Positions 13,363 to 25,700 of a stretch of 64,000 nt of DNA are shown here, piece after piece. A model generated the notes under the pieces. That model was given only the letters and a program-made list of their open reading frames with translations. It was not told where the DNA came from and made no database searches. Position numbers and translations under genes: made by a program. The DNA is from Cyrtodaria siliqua. Taxonomy: Eukaryota > Mollusca > Bivalvia > Adapedonta > Hiatellidae. The first letter of the stretch is position 1, and the number at the start of each line of letters is the position of its first letter. The stretch spans positions 31,941 through 95,940 of the forward strand of contig JAWPHD010010221.1 of NCBI GenBank assembly GCA_037043455.1, written 5' to 3'.

Positions 13363-13975
13363 TGAGGGGAGGGGAGGGTGAAGGAGTGGGGGGCCATGCC
13401 CCAATATGGGTGAAACCTAGATCTGCCTTTATTGCACATTTTATGGGCTTCACAATTTGGATTCCATGGGAGCCCAGAATTTGCAAAAGGATACCAATTC
13501 CCAAATTAAAGAGATAGAGACCTGTAAACACAGCTTACACGCAAAATTTGATGTGAAATCAGAATTTGGGTTCCACGGGAGCCCAGGCGTTACAGGAACC
13601 AAAAGTACTTAAGCAGCCCTTAAGATAATGTTATAAGGAAGCTCATGGCCAAATTTGGTTGTGCTAGGGTAAGAAATGTAAGAGATATAGATTGTAAACA
13701 CAGCTTACATGCCAAATTTGATGTGAAATGGGACAGATTTTAAGGGCTATCAGAATTTGGGTTCCAAAATTGCTTATGCATCCCTTAAGATAATGGTATA
13801 AGGAAGCCCATGGCCAAATCTGGTTTGCTAGGATAAGAAATGTAAGAGATATAGACTTGTAAACACAGCTTACACGCAAACCTTGATGTGGGATGCCAAA
13901 GCCGACACCGATGTGATTACATAAGCTATCTTATTCTTTGAATAGTCCGAGCTAAAAATTAAAAATTACAACAAA
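13363..13975 (+). repeat. Repeat array with a Helitron-like 3' end
   Basis: The phrases TTGTAAACACAGCTTACACG, AAGAAATGTAAGAGATATAG and GGTTCCAnGGGAGCCCAG recur about 3 times. The end is ATTACATAAGCTATC, TTATTCTTTGAATAGTCCG and AGCTAAAAATT. The same family is at 36890-37590. Confidence 0.75.
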
Positions 13976-15639
13976 TCTTTGCATAATGTTCATTTATATA
14001 GACTTCGCCTAATCAATTTGTAGTAAATAATTACAGTAATGATGTCACATTCAGTTTTAAATGTTTGAATCCTGATAATAATGCAGGACCTTTATAAATG
14101 ATGAACTTTTTTGTGTTGTTTTAATCCAGGAATGTTATTGCATCAATTAATTATCATACACATGTAGACTGTTTTTGGGCAGGATTGTTCAGGATTGCAA
14201 ATTCAAAAATTTACCATTATTTAGGTTCCTGTTGAATAACTAACATTTATAATCCATTCTTGGTGAAACTTGGGGACAGTGTTAATGTGCATTTAATATC
14301 TCAGTCAAGGTCGATAACCAGTCACATTGTACCTATAATGCCAGAGTAATAGCCCTTTGTTTTTGAAAATTGCTGATTTGTGCTTTTTCCGCTATTAAAG
14401 TAACTTTAATACTTATAATCCGATCTTGATGAAACTTGGGGCATTGTCATCGAAGTAAATTTGTACATTCCGATGATGGTCATATTAATATGAATTCCAT
14501 AATTATGATGAGTGTATATTATATCTATGCTTACATCGAAAGCCCTCCAAAACTGTTTCAAAGGACAGTTCCACTTTACAATGTAGATATATAGAATAAC
14601 AAAGTTGTCACTGGTAATTTGAAGATATTTTGCATATCCTTGGTAAGAATGATGATTTCTCTTTGAAACCAGAGACTTAACCTTGCCTTTTACAAGTGAT
14701 TGTGGATAATAACTTCAAGTATTAGGTCTACAACAATGAAATGACAGGTGTATTTGCCCCAGCTAGGCGGTGCTCTTAGCCTGTGTTGTTACCGGGTATA
14801 AAATATGACCACTGCATATCCCATTCAAGGCAAAAGGGCAGGACTCCCTTTGTTAATTTTGCCATGCTCATTAAAGGTTTTCATCACAACTCTACATTGG
14901 AACGTGTCTCCATGGTAAATGGGATCATCTTCTACAGAACGTATTCTGCGCATTAGAAGGTTCTATGCAAAATGTGGTTTGTTCAAATTTTTCCTGTCCA
15001 GCTACCATGATAATAATGAAACAGAAAAACAAATACTCCTGTTTGTGGACATTTTAATTTTAGAATTTAAGCATACAACACATTGCATCACGGAAATGAT
15101 TAGTTGGTAGTCGCTCCTAGGGTCTCTGTGTCTCCAGTCTTCGTCTTCAAAACCTGCAGAATATATATACTGAAATTACATAATGACTAGGAGCAGTAAT
15201 TATCTATTTTTACTGTCGCCAGCTCCAGTGGATTCACTTTCATATTCATATTCAGTATTTTGATGAAACTTGGCAGACACATAAACTTTGTTTTGGCACT
15301 TTCTTATAAGTATTAAATATTTGTTTATAATGTTATCAAAAAATAAAATGTTGGCAGTTTTTCGGAGGTGTTCGCAAAATGTGTCGCAAGGCACCATTTT
15401 TGAATATTAATCTTCAAATTGTTATGTATAACATAATTATACATGTCTGCCACAATACATTTAATTACATATCAGAAACATTAAAAAAAAGTATCTGAAA
15501 CTGGTAAAAAAGAACAACATTTCATTAGGTCAAAATCAATTTTACAATTTTCTATAAATCATTTTACAAGAAACCTTAATCTTTTTTTCCCTATCAGTAA
15601 AGATCTGGTAAATTTCATTTGTGACAGTAACAGAAGAGA
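13976..15639. other. Non-coding sequence with repeat remnants
   Basis: It includes a degenerate GATGAAACTTGGGG unit at about 14225-14440 and an inverted copy of the 6.7 kb segment at about 14540-14600. No gene is recognised. Confidence 0.45.
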
Positions 15640-15798
15640 TTATAAGAATCTATCATGGGTATCCGGTGAAGATAAGGAATTCCAGCTGGAGGTATAAGTG
15701 TTTTCATCGGAACCGAGGCTCTGCCGAGGTTCCGATTAAAACACTTATACCGAGGGTTGGAATTCCCTATCTGAACCGAATACCCATGATAGATTCTT
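15640..15798. mobile_element. Fold-back (palindromic) element
   Basis: AAGAATCTATCATGGGTATC at the left pairs with ATACCCATGATAGATTC at the right. The interior is also palindromic (ACCGAGGCTCTGCCGAGGTT near the centre). A second copy lies at 25754-25910, and a single arm at about 16435-16460. Confidence 0.8.
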
Positions 15799-16035
15799 TT
15801 TCTTGCATATCAGAGACATTTTGTGCGTTGTCGCCGCCAGCTACTAACGTTTTGCATGTTTTCCTGCATACCGGATGTTGGCGCACGTGAATTTTATCTT
15901 GACCCTAGGGTGAGATGGAAATATCCTTGTCCGGTATGCAGGAAATCGTTTTCTCCCATTTCTAGTCATGTGAGATAGGTATTTTCCTCATGTGAGATTT
16001 TCCTATCTCACATGGATACTCATGATGGATTCTTT
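15799..16035. repeat. Diverged MITE copy and CTCACATG-rich repeat
   Basis: It contains ACTAACGTTTTGCATG and TTGTCCGGTATGCAGGAAA, as in the MITE at 16458. These are followed by ATCTCACATGGATACTCATG, which is shared with 21600-21690 and 22110-22170. Confidence 0.55.
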
Positions 16036-16457
16036 TATTCTTTTTTGCAAGAAACTGTACTCTACTCTTGTTATTTGGGTATGTTTTTCATAAATAATGA
16101 ATAGCAAGGCATAAATCAGGAACATTTTAGGCAAAAGGGAAATTTCTTGTATTTGTTTTACTATAAATTAAAAGGTTGCCTTCTTTCAGTCATCGAGGGC
16201 AAAACCTACATCAACATTCACTAATTTTACTTGTCCAAGATCTTATTGAAATCAACCTTCAAATAAAATTTGTTGGAAAACAGAAACTGTTTATCAAAGT
16301 TATTACGTACTAGAGATATTTGTCAATAATCAAAGGCAACAACTCCGTTAAACATGCATGGATTTACACTTAGTTTTAAAATGAATTGTTTAAAGCGCCA
16401 TCAACATATAATTTAGGTTACGTTAAGCCATCTGAACCAGATACCCATGATTGATTC

Positions 16458-16623
16458 TTTTCTTGCATATCTTAGACATGTTATACTTTGACGTCGATAA
16501 AATACTAACGGTTTACATGTTTATTTACACAATGCTTGAGACTTTTATCTTCCCCCAAATGTAAGATCAGGCTTTCCATCACTCATGTATAACGCGGATA
16601 ACCTTATCCGGTATTCAAGAAAA
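16458..16623. mobile_element. MITE with TTTCTTGCATA ends, exonised at the HBS1L 3' end
   Basis: The left end reads TTTTCTTGCATATC and the right end GGTATTCAAGAAAA, an imperfect terminal inverted repeat. The same unit lies at about 25906-26106, and a diverged copy at about 15798-15950. The interior phrases ACTAACGGTTTACATG and GTAAGATCAGGCTTTCC are shared with the 25.9 kb copy. Its right end overlaps the last HBS1L codons. Confidence 0.7.
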
Positions 16624-16772
16624 CTACCTCTTCTATAAGTCCGGCAGCTATGGTGTGGCCACCGTACCGCAGCATAAACCGTCCCAGCTCCTTGTTGTCT
16701 TTATACAGCTCCACACACACAGGTCTCTCGAACTCAATCTCAATAACTGCACTTGTGTTCTTCATCAAGCAC
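16604..16772 (-). CDS. HBS1L: HBS1L exon 16 (stop codon), last codons inside a MITE
   Basis: It encodes [40 protein letters not shown] and [15 protein letters not shown], then TAA. The C-terminal barrel strand is conserved up to IAAG. The last five codons and the stop (16604-16621) fall inside the terminal sequence of a repeat also found near 26088-26106 and 15925-15950, so the very C terminus is transposon-derived. An AATAAA on the minus strand (16521-16526) lies about 80 nt past the stop, in the same repeat. Confidence 0.93.
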
Positions 16773-19700
16773 CTGAAACATAATGGCATCTTATAGCTGC
16801 AGAGTATATTTCATAGGCAAAGAATAAAACTTCAGTACCTCTGAACCCAGACTGGGATTTGTTCGTGATTGTTTTTTTTGACGACTATACATTTGATGAA
16901 GAAATATAAAGGGAACAAACTGAAGAAGTTAAAGGGTATGTGGTTTGTGTATGAAGTTTTTGCCTTATGTTTTGTTAAAAGTTGCTATTTTGTATGTGTT
17001 TATGGGGTGTGGGAGGTGGTGGTGGTTGGGAGTTGGGAGTGTTTAGAAATTTCAGTCATATCTCGAAGATGGCTACTTGTAGCAGTGAGCGCAATGCTCA
17101 ACTTGACAGTGCTGCCTCTCTGAAATACCACACTGTAGACACACGACACGATACCCCACCCAGTCACATACGCTGTGCTGACAAATCCTACCACTTCCCT
17201 TAATATGCTGAATGTCAAGCAGGCTAGCTACCAGTACCGTTTTTATGAAGTCTTTGTGTTTCGAACCCACGACCTACCATATGTAAGGTGGATGCTCAAC
17301 ATGAACACACCGCTGCAATACTGGTATGGCAAGTTGACTTTTGTCAACGACTATACATCTAACTTTAGCACTTTTAGTTTCTGGATGAAGACACAGAAGA
17401 CTTTTATCCCTTTTTACCCCTCCAGAAGCGACAGGAATAAAAATAATTTTCAACAGCAGGACAAACAGAATAAATGTGCCTTTGGTTTTCTTGACTCATT
17501 TTGATACCCAAGTCTGGAATTGACTCATCGATTTCTGTCATCGTTAAAAATACCTGATTACAGGTTTTACAGGTGCAGAAATCGCAGAGGCAGATCCGCT
17601 GTCTGGTGTCATACAGAGGACTGAAGCAACATAAGACAATATCATACGATAACGCTATATAGAGGCAGCTACCTTAATAAATGTGTTATGTGGCATTTTC
17701 GGAGTTATGTGATATATAAAATATCTGGGATCAAATTGGTAGGATGCTCGCATAATACAGCCTCGCATAATATAATATTTTATCCCACTCGTTTAATAAA
17801 TTTACTATTGCAAGATCCTCTATAAGTTTGCTTTTTACATGTACCGGTATATCCTTAATGTTAACATTCGTAACAAAATATGTGCAAACTTGTCCATACT
17901 TGGGTTTATTCTTGATAACTTCTCCTGTACTCTTGTTGAGTGTCGAGACCAGCTTCTTCACAATGGCTGGCTGTGTTACCGACTGGTAATGGAATATAAC
18001 CTGCAAGTGTCGTACACTATATAATTAGCAATTAGTCATAGGATAAATTATAAATAAGTGTCATGGGACATATAGCTAGGTCATGTGAACTGGGTATTTT
18101 CCCTAAACTATTTTCAAAGCCACAAGTTTAAGTTCATTGTGAACTTGGATGCGTTTTCATAATATTGTTTCATTACATTTTTCATATTACACATACACGT
18201 GTAAAATCATCATGTGTAATAGTATCGATTTAAACGACTACATACAAGGTGCTCGATTATATTTGAAAATCAAAATACTCTTCTTAATATTTAATTAAAC
18301 AAATGTTCAAATAGACATCAAGAGGTTTAAGACCTTGCTATAATAGATCATAAGAGGTCAAGTACCTCTAAGCAGTTCTTGCTAGAACATGGCAAGAAAT
18401 GATTACCTCATCTGTCAGACAGACATATCAACTTTTCAGTTAAAATAAAATTCCATCTAAGGTTTGAAAAAGTAGTAACTAAAATTCGCAAAATTGTGGG
18501 GGGGAAAAGCCTTCCAACAAAATGAAAAACACACTGGATTAATTTTTGGTTAAATATATTTTTGGTCAATATTTCGACTTGCTTTGTTCATAATATAGGA
18601 AAATAGTCAGAAAATAGTGAGAAAAACGGATTCTGGTTACAAAAATAATTTATTTATGAAACAAGAGGTCAATGACCTTGAAGCTCTACTGATAGATTTT
18701 GATAGCTAGGTCAGCATTCCTGTGAAGTTTCAAAAAAATGTCAAGTAGTTTCAGAGGAGTAGTCGCTACAAGTTGAAGTTTTTACTATATAACTCTAGGT
18801 AAACAAAGATGGCCACTGGCAGCCAGGTTTAATGTTGAATCAAAATAATTTTCGAAAGGATCAACATCTTGTCATGCTGATCATTTCAGAAAAAGTCCCA
18901 TATCAATATCACTTATAGTTTTCAAGAAGTAGTCGCTACAAACTTGTTTTTAAAAATCTATGTTTAGCCGTGGTGGCCATCTTGAATTTCCAGCCGACCT
19001 GAAATTGTGCTAGGATCAACTAGACATCAAGAGCAACATTCCTGTGAAGTTTCATGAAAATCCGTCAAGTAGTTCAGAGGAGTAGTCACTACAAATGTTT
19101 ACTATACAAACTCTATGTAAACAAAGATGGCCACTGGAGCCCAGGTTTAATTTTGTTTCAAAATAATTTTCAAGGATCAACATCATGTCATGCTGATCAT
19201 TTTAGAAAAAGTCCCATATCAATATCACTTATAGTTTTCAAGAAGTAGTCGCCATTTCTGTAAAGTTTCATGAATATCCATCCAGTAGTTTCAAAGGCGT
19301 AGTCGCTACAAATAAAACTTTACGGACAGACAGACAGACGGACGGACGCCACACCATAATCTCTGATCAGTCGAGCTAAAAATCAATCAATTTTCGCGAA
19401 TATATGCACACCATTTACTTGTAAACAAGCATGTATTCCGTTGAGAACATTACAGAAGCTGTGTGTAAACTGAATAAAGAGATTACACCCAAGCCAAAAC
19501 AGGTTGAATGTTTTCAACATCTTCTCGAAGGTGATGATGTTATTGCCAATGTGCCTGTTGGTTACGGCAAGAGTTTGCTGTACCAAGCATTACCTAGTGT
19601 ATCGCCATTTTGTAATCACATGGTCTCAGCTATCGTCATGTGATTTGTGTGGTGGCAGGGTTTATTGGCTGCAATATCACTGCACGGAGGTTGCTGAAGA

Positions 19701-22700
19701 TAATGTGTTGATGAGCCACTTAAAATTAGAACTATCACTGAAGGTGATGAATACCCATGATTACATTATATGTCAAATAAAGGGCTGTATTAACTTAAGC
19801 AATGAACCATGAGTGATGTAGAGCAACATAAGGTCATCAGTTGTTATATTTATAAGTGTTTAAGGAATGAAAATATATTACTGGACGGGACGCGACAGGA
19901 CGTGATGCAACAGGACAAAAATGTGTTACGAGACGGGATCCGACCGGACAACGTGATTCCTATATAGCCCCCACTTCACTTTGTGAAAGCTGGGGTGTAA
20001 CAACTGAATTTGTTTCTATTTTTGGGATGGTAAACCTGTGGAGGACGCGAGTCACTTAAAACAACTAAATTTAATTTATTTCCATTTTTGTTTCGAAGGG
20101 ATGGTTATCACTGTGTTGACTATACTCACAGTAAAGCCTCTCGTCATGGGTATCTCCAAATTGAAGAGCACAACTCTGGCCTGGATTCTCGCGGCACAGG
20201 CCACAGGTGATTGAGGGTCACAAAGTACACTTCCTGAAGAACATGAATTAACCAATGGCAAATCTATATATTATTAGCTCTTTCTTAATCCTACATCACA
20301 TAAATGTCCATCTGCTATGTATATTGTTATAGGATTCTAGGCTATTCATTGGACTGAAAACTGTTGAGCCACATTGGTTAAAACACCTTTGTTTTCTTTA
20401 GCCAAATGAAGTTTTGTTGAGCCAAATTTTGCAAAAATATTTTGGTGACTTTAGCAACATTTATATGTTTTAAAGAGATTGTTCTATCAAAGCACAAATT
20501 TGTAACACAGTCTAGATTGGCAAGCGGTGGTATGCATTTTATAGAAGTTCTGACGTTTTATAGTATTAAAAACTTAGCAGTTCTTATGATTGCATAGGAA
20601 ACCATTCAAGATTTTAATACAAACAAAGCTGCACAAGAAAAAGTTATTTTAGCTTTTTTAACCACATCACCAAGCCAAACGTTCATTTGTATGGGCCAAA
20701 ATGACTTTAGCCAAATTGGCTAAAACACTTGATGAATGTTTAGCCATTTTAAAGTTTATTTAGCCTATGGCGACTGGTGAAGCCTAATGAAAAGCCCAGG
20801 GATTAAATTTATTTTTATGCAATTTATACATGCGTTGACTGCTGAATCGCACACAAACTGAATAAAGTCATGCGGGATTCGGCACAGTTTACAGATCCAT
20901 AAAGTCCATAAAATTAGATTTAATTGTTATAATTCCAACTTTTCAATTAAAAACAATATTTTAAGATTGAGAAACCTATTTAAAATATGATGAAAAATAT
21001 TATCGCTATCACGCAAGAAAATTAGTTCCTCCATAAAGAGTTCATGCAGGTGTAAACTTTTTGAAAGCGACGTCACGTGTTAGGTTTCATCAAATGAAAT
21101 AACATTAATTCTAATACACCCGCACTATATAGCCTAGTTTAAAATATCTTAGTTATATTCAACGATATATCACTGTAACATGTGCAACGTTACGAGAATA
21201 AGCAGTCAATGCGAAAAATATCACTGTAATGTTTGCAACGTTAGGAGAGTAAGCAAAGCATTTCAGATGTGTGCGTTATTTTCACATTTTAGTGGTATTA
21301 GAATAGAAATAGAACATCGTTTACGGTGAATTATCTTGTAATTTATCACGGTTTGTCGTTCAATTGAAAACAATAATTTCACTCGCCCTTCGGGCTCGTA
21401 AAATTATTGTTTACAATTGACCTCCAAACCGTGATATATTATTACACGATAATTCACCGTAAATGATGTTCTATTTCTTAAATATGCTAATGACGTAGGA
21501 AATATATAAAGTCAATGTGAATGAACTAATATTATCTTTAACAAATCAATTACCATTGTATATTATAGTAGGTTTGTGACCGAGACTATAAGAATCCATC
21601 ATGACTATCCATGTGATATGATTTCCTGGTTGCAATGCTGACCCTGAGGGTGAGATTTCCCTGTCTCACATGGATAAACTCATGATGATTGTTTTTTTCC
21701 CATAATGCGCTAAGGCCAAAAAAAAAATAGGTGTTTTCCTATTGCATGCTCTAAAAAATTAGGGTCGGTAGGTAGGCATTTTTTCTTTCTTTTTTTTTTC
21801 ATTTTTTTTCATTTTTTTTTTTTGGAGCAAGATATTGTGAGATTCTACATGTATTTATCTCATAAACCCCATACAAGTTGATGATACAACTGAAAGTTTC
21901 TCTGTGATGTCAGTTTACCTGGATATATTGTGATAAATCATTGTTCAGAACAAATTATTTTTTTTTTCCATAAAAAGTTTTAGGGTCGGCCCCTTAAAAA
22001 TAGGGTCGGTCGGGCCACCGGAAACACAGTTGTTGTTTTTTTTGGCCTAAAGTACATGTACACTTCAATGACTGTATATGATTTTACGTTAGAAAAAGGT
22101 GACGTCACCCGTTTCATGCAAGAGTTACATCTCACATGAGGAAAACATCTATCTCACATGACTAGAAATGGGAGAAACATATAGTCAATGTGAATGAACT
22201 CATATATTGTCTTTAATAAGTCAATTATCATTGTACATTATAGTAGATTTGTGCCCGAGACATACCTTTTTTTTCAATCTATCCTGAAAATCAGATTACT
22301 TATGGGAGGTAAACCCAATTTGTGTCACCAATGCATAAAATGTATATCAAGAAAAGTAACTATGTGTCAAAACTATTGCAGAAGAAACTGCATAAAAATG
22401 GTTTGATTAAAACTTGGTATGATGAGTGAGTTGTGTATTGATTAATAATTGGGTTTCAAACATGTTCTGTTATGTTCAGGCAGGCAACTGGGTTTCAGAT
22501 CTGGACAGAGGTATTAGATCTGTAAGCTAACAGAGTACCAACTTTGCTTTACCGACTACCTTTAAAACAATTTCACATACCAACACCAATATGGGTGATG
22601 TCCACTCCAGTTATCACCATAGAAACATGATCTCCAGCAAAGGCAAAGCTCACCGCTTCCTCGTTGATGCTTATGCCTGCATGTATAGAAGACAAACATA

Positions 22701-25700
22701 CAGTGGTATTTAGTGTTTTTGATGGAGATTTATTTGAATGGGTTTTGTACATGATTCATATCACAAAAACTTAAATACAGGCACATTTTTTTTTTTTAAA
22801 TAGCAAATCCATTAAAAATGCCAAATTATAGATTTGTTTAGACACTAACCATCTAGGTATCATCATCTAACCACCCAAATAACAATATGGCCAGATTTTA
22901 TTAAAATCTGTTGAGAGGTTTCAGGGAGATGTCATTTTTCCGCTAAGAGATGATGGGACAACTGACGTATGACAAACAGAATACCATCAAATAAGCTTGT
23001 TTGGCTGGTGGCCAGTAGAGCTAATCAAAATTCAAGGGTGTTAAGCTAATACTTCTCTTAAAGATTATGGTTGTCCGATGTCCTACCTTTAACAGCAGCG
23101 TATTCTCCAGTCGGCATGACCAGTACCCTGTCATAAACCTGTACGCTCCCCGAGGCAACCTTCCCCGTCACAGTCAGTCCACTTCCCATCCCCTTGAACA
23201 CATCTGACACGGTGACTCGCAGCGGTTTGTCCACCGCACGCACAACAGGCTTAAACTTGTCTGAAAATCGGGTAAAAAATTCAATTACCAAAATACTGAA
23301 TCAGTAATTTCACACAATCACATACCGTACATGCAAAATCATGTTTTTTATTTTTTTTTATTAAAAGACTTTATATAGTTGAAGAGCAGTTGTTATGTGT
23401 ATATGAAGTTTGGGAACAACCCATTCAAAACTGTTTGAGGAATGGAAGAAATGAAAATGTGTTACGGGACGCGATGGGACAAAAATGTGTTACATGACAG
23501 GATGTTACAGACAACACGATTCCTAAATAACCTGCACTTCACTTTGTGAAAGCGGGGATATAACACTAATTATTTCTTATATCTTTTTCATAGTTCTCTT
23601 TATGACTGAGTAAAGTTATAGTCGTCTCTTTAAACTAGACGGGTATTTACCAATCTGTTCCACAAGAGTGTTTCCTTTGTACCAAGCCAGCAATAGTGGC
23701 TCCTTGACTGCGCGTGTCAAGTTTTCTCCACACAGTCCACTGACAGGTATAAATGAAGTGTCACCCTCTCTAAACCCGACCTGCTTCAGGAACGCACCCA
23801 GTCTACGGACAACCTCATCATAGCGCGTCTGCTGCCAGTGTACAGTGTCCATCTTGTTGATGACGACGATTATCTGTGACACACCTGACAAATGAAATGA
23901 AATGGGTTTTACGTTCCTTTTATTATATTAGGTTATACTTGAAGAGCAACTGCTGAGGGAGATGAGATGAAGAAAGAAGTTTCACATCAGACATGCCTCT
24001 GCCAGGAAGCAAACCCACGGGGGACAGAGGTCTCTAACTCTAAGCCAAGAACTTATCCACTAAGCTACAGAGGTCGCTTCGACACATCTGGCAATATAAC
24101 TGATTTAATGATGTGCATTTTTTATAAAATAATTCAAAATAAACTTCTAGAATATCGATACTAAACAGAAGCTTAATATATTCTTTACCAAAAATTCAAA
24201 TAGGGATTAAAAGCAATGAACTTACCGAGTGATCTGGCAAGAAGGGCATGCTCCCTCGTCTGTCCTCCGGATTCGAAGCCCGTCTCAAACTCTCCATTTG
24301 TCGCATTCACAACCAATATGGCCACATCAGCCTGAGCAGTGCCTGAATGAAACATTTAAGATTTATAGCAAAGACTAACATAAATACAGTCAAAACAGCT
24401 AGGTTAAAAGTTAGACATTGTTGAAAGCAGCAGTGAAAACTTAAAACATGGAAACGTCAAATAAAAATGTGTGCAGTGATTAAGTTCGAGTTCTTTTATT
24501 TGAAAATACTAAGTACAAAATATTGTATTAATATCTGAAATCATTTGTGCCAAGTAATTTCAAAATTCCTCTATGCTTGACAAAGTTATAGCCCGGACAA
24601 GATCGGACTGCAAGACTTCTAAGTGTGACCTTGACCTTTGAGCTGGAGGCCTGGGTTTTGCGCACGACACATCGTCCTCTTATGGTGATCATTTCTGCCA
24701 AGTAATTTCAAAATCCCTCTATGCATGACAAGCTACAGCCCGGACAAGATCTGACTGCATGAATTGCATGACCTCTATGTGTGTCCTTGACCTTTGAGCT
24801 GGAGGCCCCGGTGTTGTGCAGGGCACATCGTCCTGTTATGGTGATCATTTGTGCCATGTTATTTCAAAATCCCTTTATGCATGACAAAGTTACAGCCCGG
24901 ACAAGATTGGACTGCATGACCTCTAACTGCATGACCTCTAAGTGTGACCTTTATCTTTGAGCTGGAGGGCTGAGTTTGCCCGCGACACATCGTCCTCTTA
25001 TGGTGACCATTTGTGCCAAGTTATTTCAAAATCCATCTATGCATGACAAAGTTATAGCCCTGACAAGATCGTACAGACACACGAATGCACGGACGGACGG
25101 ACACACGGACGAACATACACCGAACCGCCATTGTGACAATTATGTTGAGCTGTCCACAAGTGGGCTCGACAAAAATGGCTACTAATCCAGTCATACCTGT
25201 AATCATGTTGGGGATGAAGTCTTTATGTCCTGGTGCATCCAGCAGGGTGATTATTTTGTTTGGCGTCTCAAATTTGGTCTGAGCAATGTCCATTGTCACA
25301 CCTCGGACTCTGTTATTGTCATAAAAGATGTTGTAATACAAATCATTGGATAACATTGAAGAGTTTTTGTTAATACCTGCAAATGTTTTCTGATATTTTT
25401 GATATTTAAGTATCTGAGAGACATTAAAACCATTGATTTTATAGATTAAAACTTTTGTACTCATTCATTATTTAAGGTCAAAGAAAAAGATACCCGCGTT
25501 TCTGCTGTGTGACTTATCATATCATAGTGTAGCAGCACTATGTGTGCATAGAGCTCACTGATACAAGCAGACACCGTCGTGATATGGCTGAAATATTGTT
25601 AAACACGACGTTAAACCACACATACACACAGTTGCTCACTGTTACGTAACAGTGGTAATGGGAACTGGACGTATGCCTTATATATTGAGAGACTCGGAGT

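Noticed and set aside
15621..15890. 89-residue frame
   Set aside because: It crosses a palindromic fold-back element; the similar frame at 25611-25925 is the same repeat in the other copy.
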